The notes under the pieces are model-generated. The model searched no databases. It was not told the DNA's origin and was given only the letters and a program-made list of their open reading frames with translations. Positions 1 through 6,640 of a stretch of DNA of 15,708 nt are shown one piece after another. The translations under genes were made by a program, and so were the position numbers. The stretch spans positions 468 to 16,175 of the forward strand of contig CALMAR010000281.1 in NCBI GenBank assembly GCA_937859855.1, read 5' to 3'. The first letter of the stretch is position 1. Each line of letters starts with the position of its first letter. Origin of the DNA: an uncultured Kineosporia sp. (GTDB taxonomy: Bacteria; Actinomycetota; Actinomycetes; Actinomycetales; Kineosporiaceae).

Positions 1-50
1 GGGGGCCGCCCCCGGGGGGGGGTGCGGGGGCCCGCCCCGCGCGCGCCCCA
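1..50. other. G/C homopolymer-rich contig edge, likely low-quality sequence
   Basis: The first ~50 bases are almost only G and C, with runs of up to nine G. They distort the reading of the minus-strand gene that crosses them, so its last residues here should not be trusted. Confidence 0.5.
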
Positions 51-435
51 GTGGCAGTGCGATGTCCATGCCGTGGACCAGAATGTCGATCATCGTCTCT
101 CGGCAGGTCACGCCGACGTTGTGCCGCCGGGAGCCGATCATGGCCTCTATCCTGGCGATCAGCTCGGCGGGCGGGCGGCGGCGCGCCTCGTCCTGGGCGG
201 CCTCCCGCGTGATCGCGCCGATACCGCGTGCCGCCGCGGACGGATGCCGCAGGACCAGCCGTGCGAACGCCGCCACGTTGACCTCCTGCAGGGTGAGGTG
301 AGCCGCGACCTCGCGCACGGTCCACCCCTCGCACAGCGATGGGCGATCCCACTCCTCCTTGGTCAGTGGGTCGAGCAGCTCGACGACGGCCAGCCGCTGC
401 CGATGGATCGAATGCCAGACTTCGGTGTCGTCCAT
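1..435 (-). CDS. Maleylpyruvate isomerase-fold (DinB-like) mycothiol-dependent family protein, 3' truncated by window edge
   Basis: The visible 145 codons start at an ATG with a GAGGGGAG ribosome site 4 nt upstream. They match the N-terminal four-helix metal-binding domain of the TIGR03083/MDMPI family, whose members are thought to be mycothiol-dependent transferases or isomerases. Visible marks are the GWTVREVAAHL segment at residues 38-48, with H46 as a likely metal ligand, and LVHGMDIA at 119-126 with H121, another likely ligand. The start lies only 14 bp behind the stop of the TetR gene, so the two are probably one transcript and the regulator may control it. The substrate cannot be told. 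The last ~16 codons at the window edge (GGPPHPPPG...) fall in G/C homopolymers and may be misread; the true protein continues beyond the window. Confidence 0.8.
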   Translation of the reverse strand, partial: MDDTEVWHSIHRQRLAVVELLDPLTKEEWDRPSLCEGWTVREVAAHLTLQEVNVAAFARLVLRHPSAAARGIGAITREAAQDEARRRPPAELIARIEAMIGSRRHNVGVTCRETMIDILVHGMDIALPLGRARGGPPHPPPGAAP

Positions 436-449
436 GGCGCTCCCCTCGG

Positions 450-1016
450 TCAGACGTGGACGCTCGGGATGAGCGATTCCAGCAGAGCCTCGATGTGGTC
501 GGTCGGGTCGAAGGCGGGGTCGGGCACGGCCAGCTGATGCAGGACCACCCCGACGACGTAGTTGCCCAGGACGTGCAGGTCGTGGTCGGGGTCTGCCGAG
601 CCGATCAGCTGCAGCCAGGCGGACACGTAGGCGTTGACCCGAGCGCCGGTCGACAGCAGCCGCGCGGACAGCTCGGGTCTGCGCGAGCCCTCCAGCAGCA
701 GCGCGTACCTGGCCACGGTCAGGAGCCGGTGAGAGCCGGCCTGGTCCATGGCAATGACACCCAGCACCCCAGCCAGGTCGCTCGGTGTCTTCGGTGGTGC
801 GGTCGTGAGATACCGGTCCATGACGGCCAGTTCGCGGACCGTGACCCGATCGACGAGGGCCTCGAGCAGCGCATCCCGGGTGCGGAAATAGTTCGACGAC
901 GAGCCCATCGGCAGGCCTGCCCGGGCGTCGACGGCGCGGTGCGTCACGGCTCGCAGTCCCTCAGCGCCCAGCAGATCGATCGCAGCGTCGAGTAGCCGCT
1001 CCTGCCTGCTTTCCAT
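450..1016 (-). CDS. TetR/AcrR family transcriptional regulator (188 aa)
   Basis: The protein starts MESRQERLLDAAIDLLG. Residues 6-50 form the usual TetR N-terminal DNA-binding domain: helix 1 RLLDAAIDLLGAEGLRAV, then a helix-turn-helix with THRAVDARAGLPMGSSSNYF ending in the typical YF-x-TRDALLEAL helix 4. The remaining helical part (about 60-185) would bind an unknown ligand. The reading frame is open further upstream to 1298, but that part overlaps the next gene; the ATG at 1016 gives the normal family start and length. The following gene begins 14 bp after its stop, so co-transcription is likely. It lies on the same strand as the upstream dehydrogenase gene with a 89-bp gap, where an inverted repeat may be its operator. 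Local repression of the downstream enzyme is an inference. Confidence 0.88.
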   Translation of the reverse strand: MESRQERLLDAAIDLLGAEGLRAVTHRAVDARAGLPMGSSSNYFRTRDALLEALVDRVTVRELAVMDRYLTTAPPKTPSDLAGVLGVIAMDQAGSHRLLTVARYALLLEGSRRPELSARLLSTGARVNAYVSAWLQLIGSADPDHDLHVLGNYVVGVVLHQLAVPDPAFDPTDHIEALLESLIPSVHV

Positions 1017-1025
1017 GACATCAGA

Positions 1026-1062
1026 CACTACGCCTGTGGTGGCTGGAACAACAGATGTAGTG
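1026..1062. promoter_or_regulatory. Possible operator: CACTAC...GTAGTG inverted repeat upstream of TetR gene
   Basis: CACTAC (1026-1031) and its exact reverse complement GTAGTG (1057-1062) flank 25 bp just upstream of the TetR start codon at 1016. The arms are short and the spacing is wider than in a typical single TetR site, so this is only a candidate for autoregulation. Confidence 0.2.
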
Positions 1063-1105
1063 GGCAACGGGCGCACGAGCAGGAATGCGACACAGCGCCC
1101 GGTGT

Positions 1106-1888
1106 CTAGCCGGGATTGGGGCGTGGATACCTGTCGAAGATCTCGGCCGCCGCCTCCGCGAAGCCGGGTGGCTGGCCGGCGGCCTCGAAGGTCCTGGCGT
1201 TCTCCTGCATCTCCGCGGCCCAGCGCCAACCCTTGTTCGTGGCCTCCGACTGAGCGGCCTGCAGGCGCTGCGCGAGTGCTGGTTGCGACCGGTTCCATTC
1301 ATCCAAGAGTGCGGCGTCGACTCCGTGGTGTTCGGCGGTCGCGTGTGCGGCCAGCAACAACGCAGCGCTGCCCTTGGTCCAGGAGCCGTAGGCCACCTTG
1401 ATCGCAGAGGCGGCTGTTCGACTCTGATCCAGGATCACGGGCTCGATCACCGTGTCGCGGAAGAGCTGGGCGGCGTCGGCCGCGCCGTCGCTGCTCAGGA
1501 AGATGCGAGTGGTACCGGGTCTGCTCGGCGGCGGCCCGATCACGCTGCCGTCGACCGCCCTGGCTCCACCCTGCTCGGTGATCCGTTGCACCGATTCCGC
1601 GGTCTGAGGAGAGATGGCGTTCAGATCGACGTACAGGCCGGTGAAACCGACCTCCGAGCCAGCCACCGACCGTGCGATGTCCTCTGCCGCCGCCGGCGGC
1701 CCCACCGACAGGACCACGTCGCAGTCCTGCACGGAGTCGGCCGGCTCGAGCCCGGCCGACTCGGCCCGGCGATACGTGCTCTGGCTGCGGCCCGCCGGTA
1801 GCCATCTCACCTGGTGCCCGGCACGAACGAGTTGCGCACCGATTGCCGCGCCCATCTCACCCGGGTTCACGAGTGCGATCCGCATCAT
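1106..1888 (-). CDS. NAD(P)-dependent dehydrogenase, 6-phosphogluconate dehydrogenase/beta-HAD-like with DUF1932-type C-terminus (260 aa)
   Basis: The N-terminus MMRIALVNPGEMGAAIG is a beta strand followed by a glycine-rich nucleotide-binding turn (G10, G13, G17), typical of the Rossmann fold of beta-hydroxyacid dehydrogenases. The stretch YVDLNAISPQTAESV (about 87-100) and DGSVIGPPP (113-121) match the substrate-side loops of this superfamily, and K164 in SAIKVAYGSWTKG sits where the catalytic lysine is expected. From about residue 165 the helical tail resembles the DUF1932 domain. The ATG at 1888 is preceded by GGAG at good distance; the adjacent ATG at 1885 is almost as good. An upstream in-frame start at 1909 has no better site. 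The substrate is unknown; imine or hydroxyacid reduction are both possible. It precedes the TetR gene on the same strand. Confidence 0.82.
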   Translation of the reverse strand: MMRIALVNPGEMGAAIGAQLVRAGHQVRWLPAGRSQSTYRRAESAGLEPADSVQDCDVVLSVGPPAAAEDIARSVAGSEVGFTGLYVDLNAISPQTAESVQRITEQGGARAVDGSVIGPPPSRPGTTRIFLSSDGAADAAQLFRDTVIEPVILDQSRTAASAIKVAYGSWTKGSAALLLAAHATAEHHGVDAALLDEWNRSQPALAQRLQAAQSEATNKGWRWAAEMQENARTFEAAGQPPGFAEAAAEIFDRYPRPNPG

Positions 1889-1964
1889 CGCTCCATTTCC
1901 CTCGATCACCGATGAAGGAGGCTAGTAGCCCGACATCGACGTGTGCGGCCAAGGACACTCCCGG

Positions 1965-1978
1965 GCCCGCGGACGGGC
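1965..1978 (-). terminator. Short GC hairpin just after the 62-aa gene
   Basis: GCCCG and CGGGC pair around a 4-nt loop, starting about 7 nt after the stop codon of the small acidic protein gene. There is no T-run, so this is at best a weak or Rho-assisted stop. Confidence 0.25.
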
Positions 1979-1984
1979 GATCCC

Positions 1985-2173
1985 TCAGGACTCGGGGTCG
2001 TTCTCCCTCTCCGCTTGCGCGGCTTCCCGGACCCCGACTTCCTCGCCGCCTTCGACATCCCCGCCGGTGGCTTCGGGGTCCTGGTCGGCGCTGGACTGCC
2101 CGACCGCCGGTGCTTCCTGCTCGGTACGTCCGGCTTCGTAGTCGAAGCGGTCGTCGTCCGCCGGTTGCGTCAT
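1985..2173 (-). CDS. Small acidic hypothetical protein (62 aa)
   Basis: An ATG at 2173 is preceded by AAGGAGG, five to six nt upstream, the strongest ribosome site in this part of the window. The product has 19 Asp/Glu against 4 Arg and no Lys, no hydrophobic segment and no cysteine, so it should be a soluble, strongly acidic and probably disordered protein. It begins MTQPADDDRFDYEAG. I do not recognise the family. Short acidic proteins of this kind are common in actinobacteria and usually unannotated. It sits between the lsr2 relic and the dehydrogenase gene, on the same strand. The frame is open upstream to 2332, but that extension is basic and unlike the rest, and lies in the degenerate zone. 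Confidence 0.6.
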   Translation of the reverse strand: MTQPADDDRFDYEAGRTEQEAPAVGQSSADQDPEATGGDVEGGEEVGVREAAQAERENDPES

Positions 2174-2310
2174 AGCGTCCTCCTTGGTTTGCGGCTTGAC
2201 ACGTCGTGGTCGGGCCGCCCTGTGTCCGCGCCGCGACCAGCTTGCCTGTCGCGGGGCATCCAGCGTGCTCGGGGGGCCTTGCTCGTTCTGAGCTGCTTTC
2301 GCAAGGACCG

Positions 2311-2499
2311 TGAGTTGCCGGCGGTGTGGCACTGCTCGACGACTCGGCGCCGATCCGACCTCGCGGTGAGACCTCGATCCCGTTCTCTGCCGCCCACACC
2401 CGGATCGGGGCTGGGTCCGCTCGGCAGCCCTGCGGCGGCGACGCGCGGTTCCTTGCCGGTGATGTCGTCCACGAGGATCGTTTGTGTGCGGCGTGCCAC
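2311..2499 (-). pseudogene. lsr2: Degenerate lsr2-like nucleoid protein gene (internal deletion plus frame changes)
   Basis: A GTG start at 2499 with a GGGAG site opens VARRTQTILVDDITGKE, the classic first strand of Lsr2, an H-NS-like DNA-bridging protein. The expected next ~45-50 residues (the rest of the dimerisation domain) are absent. A different frame then gives APIRVWAAENGIEVSPRGRIGAE, the Lsr2 C-terminal AT-hook-like DNA-binding domain with its RGR core. A third reading then gives VVEQCHTAG, the usual domain end (compare VIDAYHAA). The second change needs one missing G near 2342. The frame of the start codon does not read through the C-terminal domain correctly. Two frame changes plus the missing core make a sequencing error an unlikely sole cause. 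A functional copy is expected elsewhere in the genome. Confidence 0.72.
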
Positions 2500-2647
2500 A
2501 GTTCTCCCTTTGTCGTGTCCGCGGACAGCGTCACTCTGCGCTGACAAGGCCGGCGATCCCTTCTGGTCGTGAACTGGCGGTGTACCCCTCACCAAGCAAT
2601 GCAGGAATTGAGACGTCGTCGGGCGACGGAGGGACAGCAACCGGCGG

Positions 2648-2887
2648 TCAGGGCGCGACGGGCCGTTTGATCCGCCCGCGACCGAAATACAGGAGGGGCA
2701 CGGCGCCGGCCGAATTGATCAGCACGATTGCGACTGCCCAGATCCGCTTGGACCCCCGAACCTCCTGGGCCGGTCGCCGCACCAGATCTACCAGAGCGGC
2801 AATCTTGAGAAGCCCCTCAACGGTCGCGGCCGCCAGGACCAAGCGGCGGGTGCGCAAACTGAGCTCGTTCCATCTACCCGTTGCCAT
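2648..2887 (-). CDS. Small PLDc_N-type membrane protein (79 aa)
   Basis: The ATG at 2887 follows a GGAGAG site. The protein has two hydrophobic helices, about residues 16-34 (RLVLAAATVEGLLKIAALVDL) and 48-66 (RIWAVAIVLINSAGAVPLLY). The linker LVRRPAQEVRGSKRIW and the ending YFGRGR are the signature of the phospholipase D-nuclease N-terminal (PLDc_N) domain. In larger proteins this domain precedes PLD catalytic parts; here it stands alone, as in many actinobacteria, where its role is unknown. The catalytic HKD motif is not present, so no enzyme activity is expected. It is the first gene of the leftward run but is ~150 bp from the lsr2 relic, so shared transcription is uncertain. Confidence 0.72.
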   Translation of the reverse strand: MATGRWNELSLRTRRLVLAAATVEGLLKIAALVDLVRRPAQEVRGSKRIWAVAIVLINSAGAVPLLYFGRGRIKRPVAP

Positions 2888-3191
2888 GGCTCTACTCTCC
2901 GGCGGGATGGCTGGCGAAGCAACTGCCGCGTCCCTTGCCGAACCCTCACGCACGCGGCAGCGCGGCCGAGGTGCACGCCGAGATCCCGTTCGCACCGGGA
3001 TACGGGGGCCAACGCACGTACACCCTCACGGTCTACGTGGCCCCGCACCCGGAGCACGGGCCGGAGAGCATCACCGACAGTGCTCTGCGGTCCGACTGTC
3101 CCAGGACAGGGCTGACCTCAGTCTGCAGACCTGGCTGACAGGGGCCGGTAGCCAGACGCGGATGACTCGCGCTTCGGGAAACAGTTGAAAC
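2888..3191. other. Intergenic region without a confident gene
   Basis: This 304-bp gap separates the leftward PLDc_N gene from the rightward CPBP protease gene, so both promoters should lie here; no clear -35/-10 pair was found. A plus-strand frame at about 2950-3080 has coding-like third-position G/C (AEVHAEIPFAPGYGGQRTY...), but no start codon with a ribosome site and no recognised family. It may be a gene relic. Confidence 0.4.
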
Positions 3192-4079
3192 ATGACGCAG
3201 ACAACGAACATCCCCGAGTACCGCTCACCGGTCCGCGAAGTGCTCGCCTATCTGGCCGTCGCCGATGCGCTGGCGCTGACCATCGCCGTGACGCTGCCGC
3301 ACGCCCACATCAACCTGCTGCTGAGCGTCCTGGTACCGACGGTCACAGTAACGATCCTCACCTTCACCATGTTCAGGCGCGGCACCCGCCGCGAGCTGTG
3401 GCGAAGCTTCGGCCTCACGAAGGCAGGCCTCGCGTCGTGGCTGCCCGCGCTGTTCCTGCCTGTCCTGCTGTGCGGCGCCGCCTACGGCACCGCCCTGGTC
3501 ATCGGGGCCGGCCGCTGGGCCGACATCGACATCACGACGGCCACCGCCACCACCTGGGTGGTCAACCTGATGATCAATACAGTGATCATGACGATCGTCA
3601 TCCTCGGCGAGGAGATCGGCTGGCGCGGCTACATGCTGCCGCGCGTGCAACAGGTCACCGGCATGCGCCGGGGTGCGCTGATCACCGGCTTCGCGCACGG
3701 CCTCTTCCACCTCCCGCTGATCCTGCTGGCCACGACCTACGACGTGGGTGGTTCGCGCTGGATCGCGGCCCCTGCAGCGGTCGTGACCATCACGGCGGGC
3801 GGCGTCTTCTACGCCTGGCTGCGCGACCGCTCGGGCAGCGTGTGGCCGGTCGCGGTGGCGCACAACTCCGTCAACACCGTCTTCGACATGGGCGCCAGCA
3901 CCGTCGTCGCGACCTCACCGGCCAGCCTGGCCTACGTGGCGGGAGAGACCGGATTCGCGACCCTGGGAGCCTGTGTGGTCCTCGCCGCGATTCTCCTGCT
4001 GCGGGCCAAGCCGTGGCATCCGCCCACGAACCCGATCTCCGTTCGCCAGGACGAATCGACGGCCGTCGCCGTCGGGTGA
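3192..4079 (+). CDS. CPBP family intramembrane glutamic endopeptidase (295 aa)
   Basis: The polytopic protein has about eight hydrophobic segments (near 18-36, 40-60, 83-106, 120-140, 160-180, 191-210, 215-232 and 252-270). It carries the three CPBP (CAAX protease and bacteriocin-processing) motifs: EEIGWRGY with E140, E141 and R145; FAHGLFH with F167 and H173; and HNSVN with H224 and N228. These are the active-site residues of this Rce1-like membrane protease family, so catalysis should be intact. Substrates in bacteria are mostly unknown; roles in bacteriocin immunity and membrane protein processing are reported for the family. The ATG at 3192 has only a weak GGGAAA site. It is a single gene converging on the membrane protein at 4164, with an 84-bp gap holding a hairpin. 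Confidence 0.93.
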   Translation: MTQTTNIPEYRSPVREVLAYLAVADALALTIAVTLPHAHINLLLSVLVPTVTVTILTFTMFRRGTRRELWRSFGLTKAGLASWLPALFLPVLLCGAAYGTALVIGAGRWADIDITTATATTWVVNLMINTVIMTIVILGEEIGWRGYMLPRVQQVTGMRRGALITGFAHGLFHLPLILLATTYDVGGSRWIAAPAAVVTITAGGVFYAWLRDRSGSVWPVAVAHNSVNTVFDMGASTVVATSPASLAYVAGETGFATLGACVVLAAILLLRAKPWHPPTNPISVRQDESTAVAVG

Positions 4080-4116
4080 CGCAGTCTCCTACCGGCCCGG
4101 TGCTCCCACGAACGCG

Positions 4117-4138
4117 TACCGACCAGCACTACTCGGTA
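4117..4138. terminator. Candidate bidirectional hairpin between convergent genes
   Basis: TACCGA (4117-4122) and TCGGTA (4133-4138) pair perfectly around a 10-nt loop in the gap between the convergent CPBP and membrane protein genes. There is no clear T-run on either side. Confidence 0.3.
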
Positions 4139-4163
4139 GCCGCCGCGGAGGAAGGCCTGCCGC

Positions 4164-4655
4164 TCAGCGGAGAATCTCGACCAGCAGCACCCACGCGTTG
4201 GTGACGGCGGTCGCCAGGCCGGCAATGATCGCGGCCGTGGCAATGTAGAGGCCCGCTGTCAGGTCCGCGCACAGCAGCAGTCCGCCGGCGAGCACCCCGG
4301 CGGTGGGCAGGATGCCGAGCGCACTCTTCAGGACGGCGAGGCCGACCCCCTGGCCGGTCGGCCGGAGCCGCATGATGTGGGCGGCCGACCGGATCGCGAG
4401 GCCCAGGGCGAGCGCGGAGGCGAACACGGCCTCCGCACCCAGCAACCGGGCCGGCTGTCGGGGGACGAGCCCGGCGCAGCTGAGGACGATGATCAGCACC
4501 AGCCCGGCGACGGTGGCGGCAGCTCGCGAGGTCATGCTGGGGATTGTCAAGATCTTCGAGATGTTGACACTGATCGCCACGATGATCAGGCCGGCGAGCG
4601 CGGATGCCGCCCCCGCGCAGGCGATGAACAGGTCGTGCCATTCGAGGAGGTTCAT
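4164..4655 (-). CDS. Five-helix integral membrane protein of unknown function (163 aa)
   Basis: The protein is almost wholly hydrophobic, with five predicted membrane helices at about 9-30, 44-65, 72-93, 108-130 and 136-160. The loops are short; a basic loop around 94-102 (MRLRPTGQG) probably faces the cytoplasm. I do not recognise the family and see no catalytic motif or binding site. Its ATG overlaps the stop of the upstream alpha/beta hydrolase gene in an ATGA arrangement (4652-4655), a sign of translational coupling, so the two products are likely made together. It might anchor, export or sense the substrate of the hydrolase, but this is only inferred from the gene order. Confidence 0.8.
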   Translation of the reverse strand: MNLLEWHDLFIACAGAASALAGLIIVAISVNISKILTIPSMTSRAAATVAGLVLIIVLSCAGLVPRQPARLLGAEAVFASALALGLAIRSAAHIMRLRPTGQGVGLAVLKSALGILPTAGVLAGGLLLCADLTAGLYIATAAIIAGLATAVTNAWVLLVEILR

Positions 4656-5869
4656 GCCGTGGCCGTCGACCGCAACTGCAGGACCTCGCCGAGCCAGGCG
4701 AACACCTGCTGGTGGAAGGCCGTCCTGGCTCCGCCCTCGCAGTGTTCGCCCGCGCCTTCGGCGGCGGTGAACTCGACGTACTTCTTGGCACAGGTCAGGG
4801 CGGCGTACAGGCTGGGCGCGCCCGCGCCGAGATCGTCGGCGTCGGTCCTGCAGACGAACGTCGGGCAGGTGATCTCGTGCTCGATGCCGACGAGCGAGTA
4901 CTGCGAGGCCATGCGGAAGTAGGCCAGCGGGCTGTCGAGGCCGTGCACCATCAGGTTGCGCCGCAGCGCCCAGCCGGCGGTGGGTCTGCTCATCACCGTG
5001 CGGGCGAGCCGGTCCAGGGTGCCGAGGAGGACCGGGTTGCCGTCGGGCAGTTGGCGGGCGAGGACGCCGGGCAGTCGGCTGGGGACTGCCCGGAGGAGGG
5101 CGTAGGGCCCGCAGTCCGAGACGCAGGCGGCGAGCCGGTGTTCCCTGGTGGCGGCGCGCGGGGCCAGGTAGCCGCCGAAGCTGAGCCCCATCAGGGCGAT
5201 CCGTCCAGGGTCGACGCCGGGCAGCTCGAGTACGGCGTCCACCACCGGGGTGACGACGTTCTCCCAGTCGGGTCGGAATACCACGCCCTCGTCGATGATC
5301 ATCGTCCCTTGGCCGGGGCCGTCCAACGTCAGCACGTTGTAGCCGCGGGCCAGGGCGGCGGCGCCGTTGCAGAAGTAGAGTTCCTCGGCGGTGCCGTCGT
5401 AGCCGTTGATCAGGATCAACGTCGGGCGCGCGACGTCGTCGAGCGCCGGGCGGAAGAAGTACGCCGGTAGCGTGCGTCTTTCGTAGGGGATGGCGAGGAG
5501 CTGCGGCGGGGCGGGCAGCAGCTGGACCCCGCGACGGAACGACGCGACCTCCTGCCGGTGTCCCTCGATCAGCCGATGATCTGTCGGCACACCCATCGCG
5601 AAGATGCCCGCCGGCCGGAAGTAGTTGGACGCGCGGAAGACCGCGCGGCGCGCTCCCTCGCGATCACCGGCGGACGTGCTCGCCTGCGCGGAGGCGAGCA
5701 CCTGGCTCGCGGTCGCCGACCACTCGTGATGCCAACTGTCCAGCGACGTCCCGCGGACCCGCCCCACCGTTGCCAGGCACTCCCCGACGTCGGCACCTTC
5801 GTAGGGCGCATAGCCCAGAGCCCGCAGGGCCTGCGCCTCGAACAGGCTGTCCTTCAGCAGCGGAGCCAT
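4652..5869 (-). CDS. Alpha/beta hydrolase with N-terminal helical domain (405 aa)
   Basis: Residues 1-115 are helical and carry SWHHEWSATA (45-54) and RAVFRASNYFRPAGIF (75-90). This is the pattern of alpha/beta hydrolases related to 2,6-dihydroxypseudooxynicotine hydrolase, where the N-terminal helices form part of the substrate pocket. The catalytic domain follows: oxyanion region NGYDGTAEE (155-163), GPGQG (184-188), nucleophile elbow GLSFGG with S230, an acid candidate in RTDADDLG (341-348), and H376 in EGAGEHC. The likely triad is Ser-Asp-His. The ATG at 5869 is the first methionine after the divergent promoter region and fits the family length; upstream frame runs into the TetR gene. C-C or ester bond cleavage are both possible; the substrate is unknown. 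It is divergent from a TetR gene and coupled to a membrane protein. Confidence 0.87.
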   Translation of the reverse strand: MAPLLKDSLFEAQALRALGYAPYEGADVGECLATVGRVRGTSLDSWHHEWSATASQVLASAQASTSAGDREGARRAVFRASNYFRPAGIFAMGVPTDHRLIEGHRQEVASFRRGVQLLPAPPQLLAIPYERRTLPAYFFRPALDDVARPTLILINGYDGTAEELYFCNGAAALARGYNVLTLDGPGQGTMIIDEGVVFRPDWENVVTPVVDAVLELPGVDPGRIALMGLSFGGYLAPRAATREHRLAACVSDCGPYALLRAVPSRLPGVLARQLPDGNPVLLGTLDRLARTVMSRPTAGWALRRNLMVHGLDSPLAYFRMASQYSLVGIEHEITCPTFVCRTDADDLGAGAPSLYAALTCAKKYVEFTAAEGAGEHCEGGARTAFHQQVFAWLGEVLQLRSTATA

Positions 5870-5884
5870 CGCGAACCAATCTGC

Positions 5885-5910
5885 TAACGTTCGTAACCTA
5901 ACGGCCGTAA
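5885..5910. promoter_or_regulatory. Two tandem 12-bp operator-like elements between hydrolase and TetR genes
   Basis: TAACGTTCGTAA (5885-5896) and TAACGGCCGTAA (5899-5910) share the pattern TAACGnnCGTAA and are separated by CC. With A/T ambiguity at the second and eleventh bases each is palindromic. They lie in the 70-bp gap between divergent genes, 30-55 bp from the TetR start, where a local TetR repressor would be expected to bind. Confidence 0.55.
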
Positions 5911-5928
5911 CTATAAGCTCGCTGTCAA
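5910..5928. promoter_or_regulatory. Divergent promoter boxes
   Basis: A plus-strand TATAAG (5912-5917) lies 22 bp before the TetR start codon and would serve as -10; its -35 would fall inside the first operator element and is weak. On the minus strand TTGACA (5928-5923) is a perfect -35, but no good -10 follows at 16-18 bp. A minus-strand TATAGT (5915-5910) is an alternative -10. Confidence 0.35.
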
Positions 5929-5939
5929 GAGGAGAGGCG

Positions 5940-6554
5940 ATGTCGTCACAGCGCACGAGGAACGCCCGTGGCGAGGGCGCTCGACTGCGCGAGGAGATCC
6001 TGGACGCTGCCATCGAATTGCTCGACGAGACCGATGAACCACGGGCGCTGACACTGCGCGGCATCGCCCGGCGCGCCGGTATCAGCGCCCCGCCGATCTA
6101 CGCGCACTTCGACAGCCTGCCGGCCATCGTCGAGGCGGTGCTGGCCCGCAGCTTCGACCACCTGCGGCTGAGGGTCACCGACGCGATCGCCGCCCAGCCG
6201 CCCGGCGACCCCGCCCTCGCGCTGATCGCGGCCGGTCGCGCGTACGTGCAGTTCGGCTGGGACCACAAGGCGCGCTACCACCTGATGTTCGACGCCGAAG
6301 GTTACGCGCGCAACGCCGTCGAGACGTTCACCGTCGTCGAGTCGTTGATCCGTGACTGCGCCGATGCGGGAACCGGCAGCAGCACCAACCCTCGGGTCGA
6401 CACGTGGATGCTCTGGGCCGGGCTGCACGGCGTCGCCACGCTGGAGCGACCCGCGCGCTCCGTGCACCGCCGACTCGGACCGCTCGACCGGCCCGCCATG
6501 CTCGAGACGATGATCCGCCGTCTCGCCCGGCTGGACGAGTCGGACGACGGGTGA
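5940..6554 (+). CDS. TetR/AcrR family transcriptional regulator (204 aa)
   Basis: After a basic N-terminal tail (MSSQRTRNARGEGARLREE) the DNA-binding domain spans residues 16-65. It contains EILDAAIELLDE, then the helix-turn-helix TLRGIARRAGISAPPIYAHF, where YAHF replaces the common YRHF, and helix 4 DSLPAIVEAVL. The C-terminal part (80-200) is the ligand domain of the type with RAYVQFGWDHKARYHLMF (100-117), resembling WHG/TetR_C_13-like regulators. The ATG at 5940 has an excellent AGAGGAGAGG site. The gene is divergent from the alpha/beta hydrolase, and two tandem operator-like elements occupy the shared promoter region, so it probably represses the hydrolase operon and itself. The inducer is unknown but may be the hydrolase substrate. 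Confidence 0.92.
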   Translation: MSSQRTRNARGEGARLREEILDAAIELLDETDEPRALTLRGIARRAGISAPPIYAHFDSLPAIVEAVLARSFDHLRLRVTDAIAAQPPGDPALALIAAGRAYVQFGWDHKARYHLMFDAEGYARNAVETFTVVESLIRDCADAGTGSSTNPRVDTWMLWAGLHGVATLERPARSVHRRLGPLDRPAMLETMIRRLARLDESDDG

Positions 6555-6574
6555 GGAGACGACCTGGCATGGCA

Positions 6575-6593
6575 GGCCGGCAGGGAATCGGCC
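6575..6593. terminator. Hairpin between convergent TetR and RibD-like genes
   Basis: GGCCG (6575-6579) and CGGCC (6589-6593) pair around a 9-nt loop in the 86-bp gap between two convergent genes. No T-run follows, so intrinsic termination is doubtful. Confidence 0.25.
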
Positions 6594-6640
6594 GTGTCCT
6601 GCGGGAAGACCTGAGACGGGGTCGCGTCGTCCGCCGGTGA

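Noticed and set aside
2170..2640. 156-residue minus-strand frame as an intact gene
   Set aside because: It contains the Lsr2 N-terminus and the final VVEQCHTAG piece, but reads the DNA-binding domain in the wrong frame, so it is better explained as the broken lsr2.
3185..4204. 339-residue plus-strand frame over the CPBP gene
   Set aside because: It is out of frame with the CPBP motifs and its composition is Arg/His/Pro-rich, so it is a shadow.
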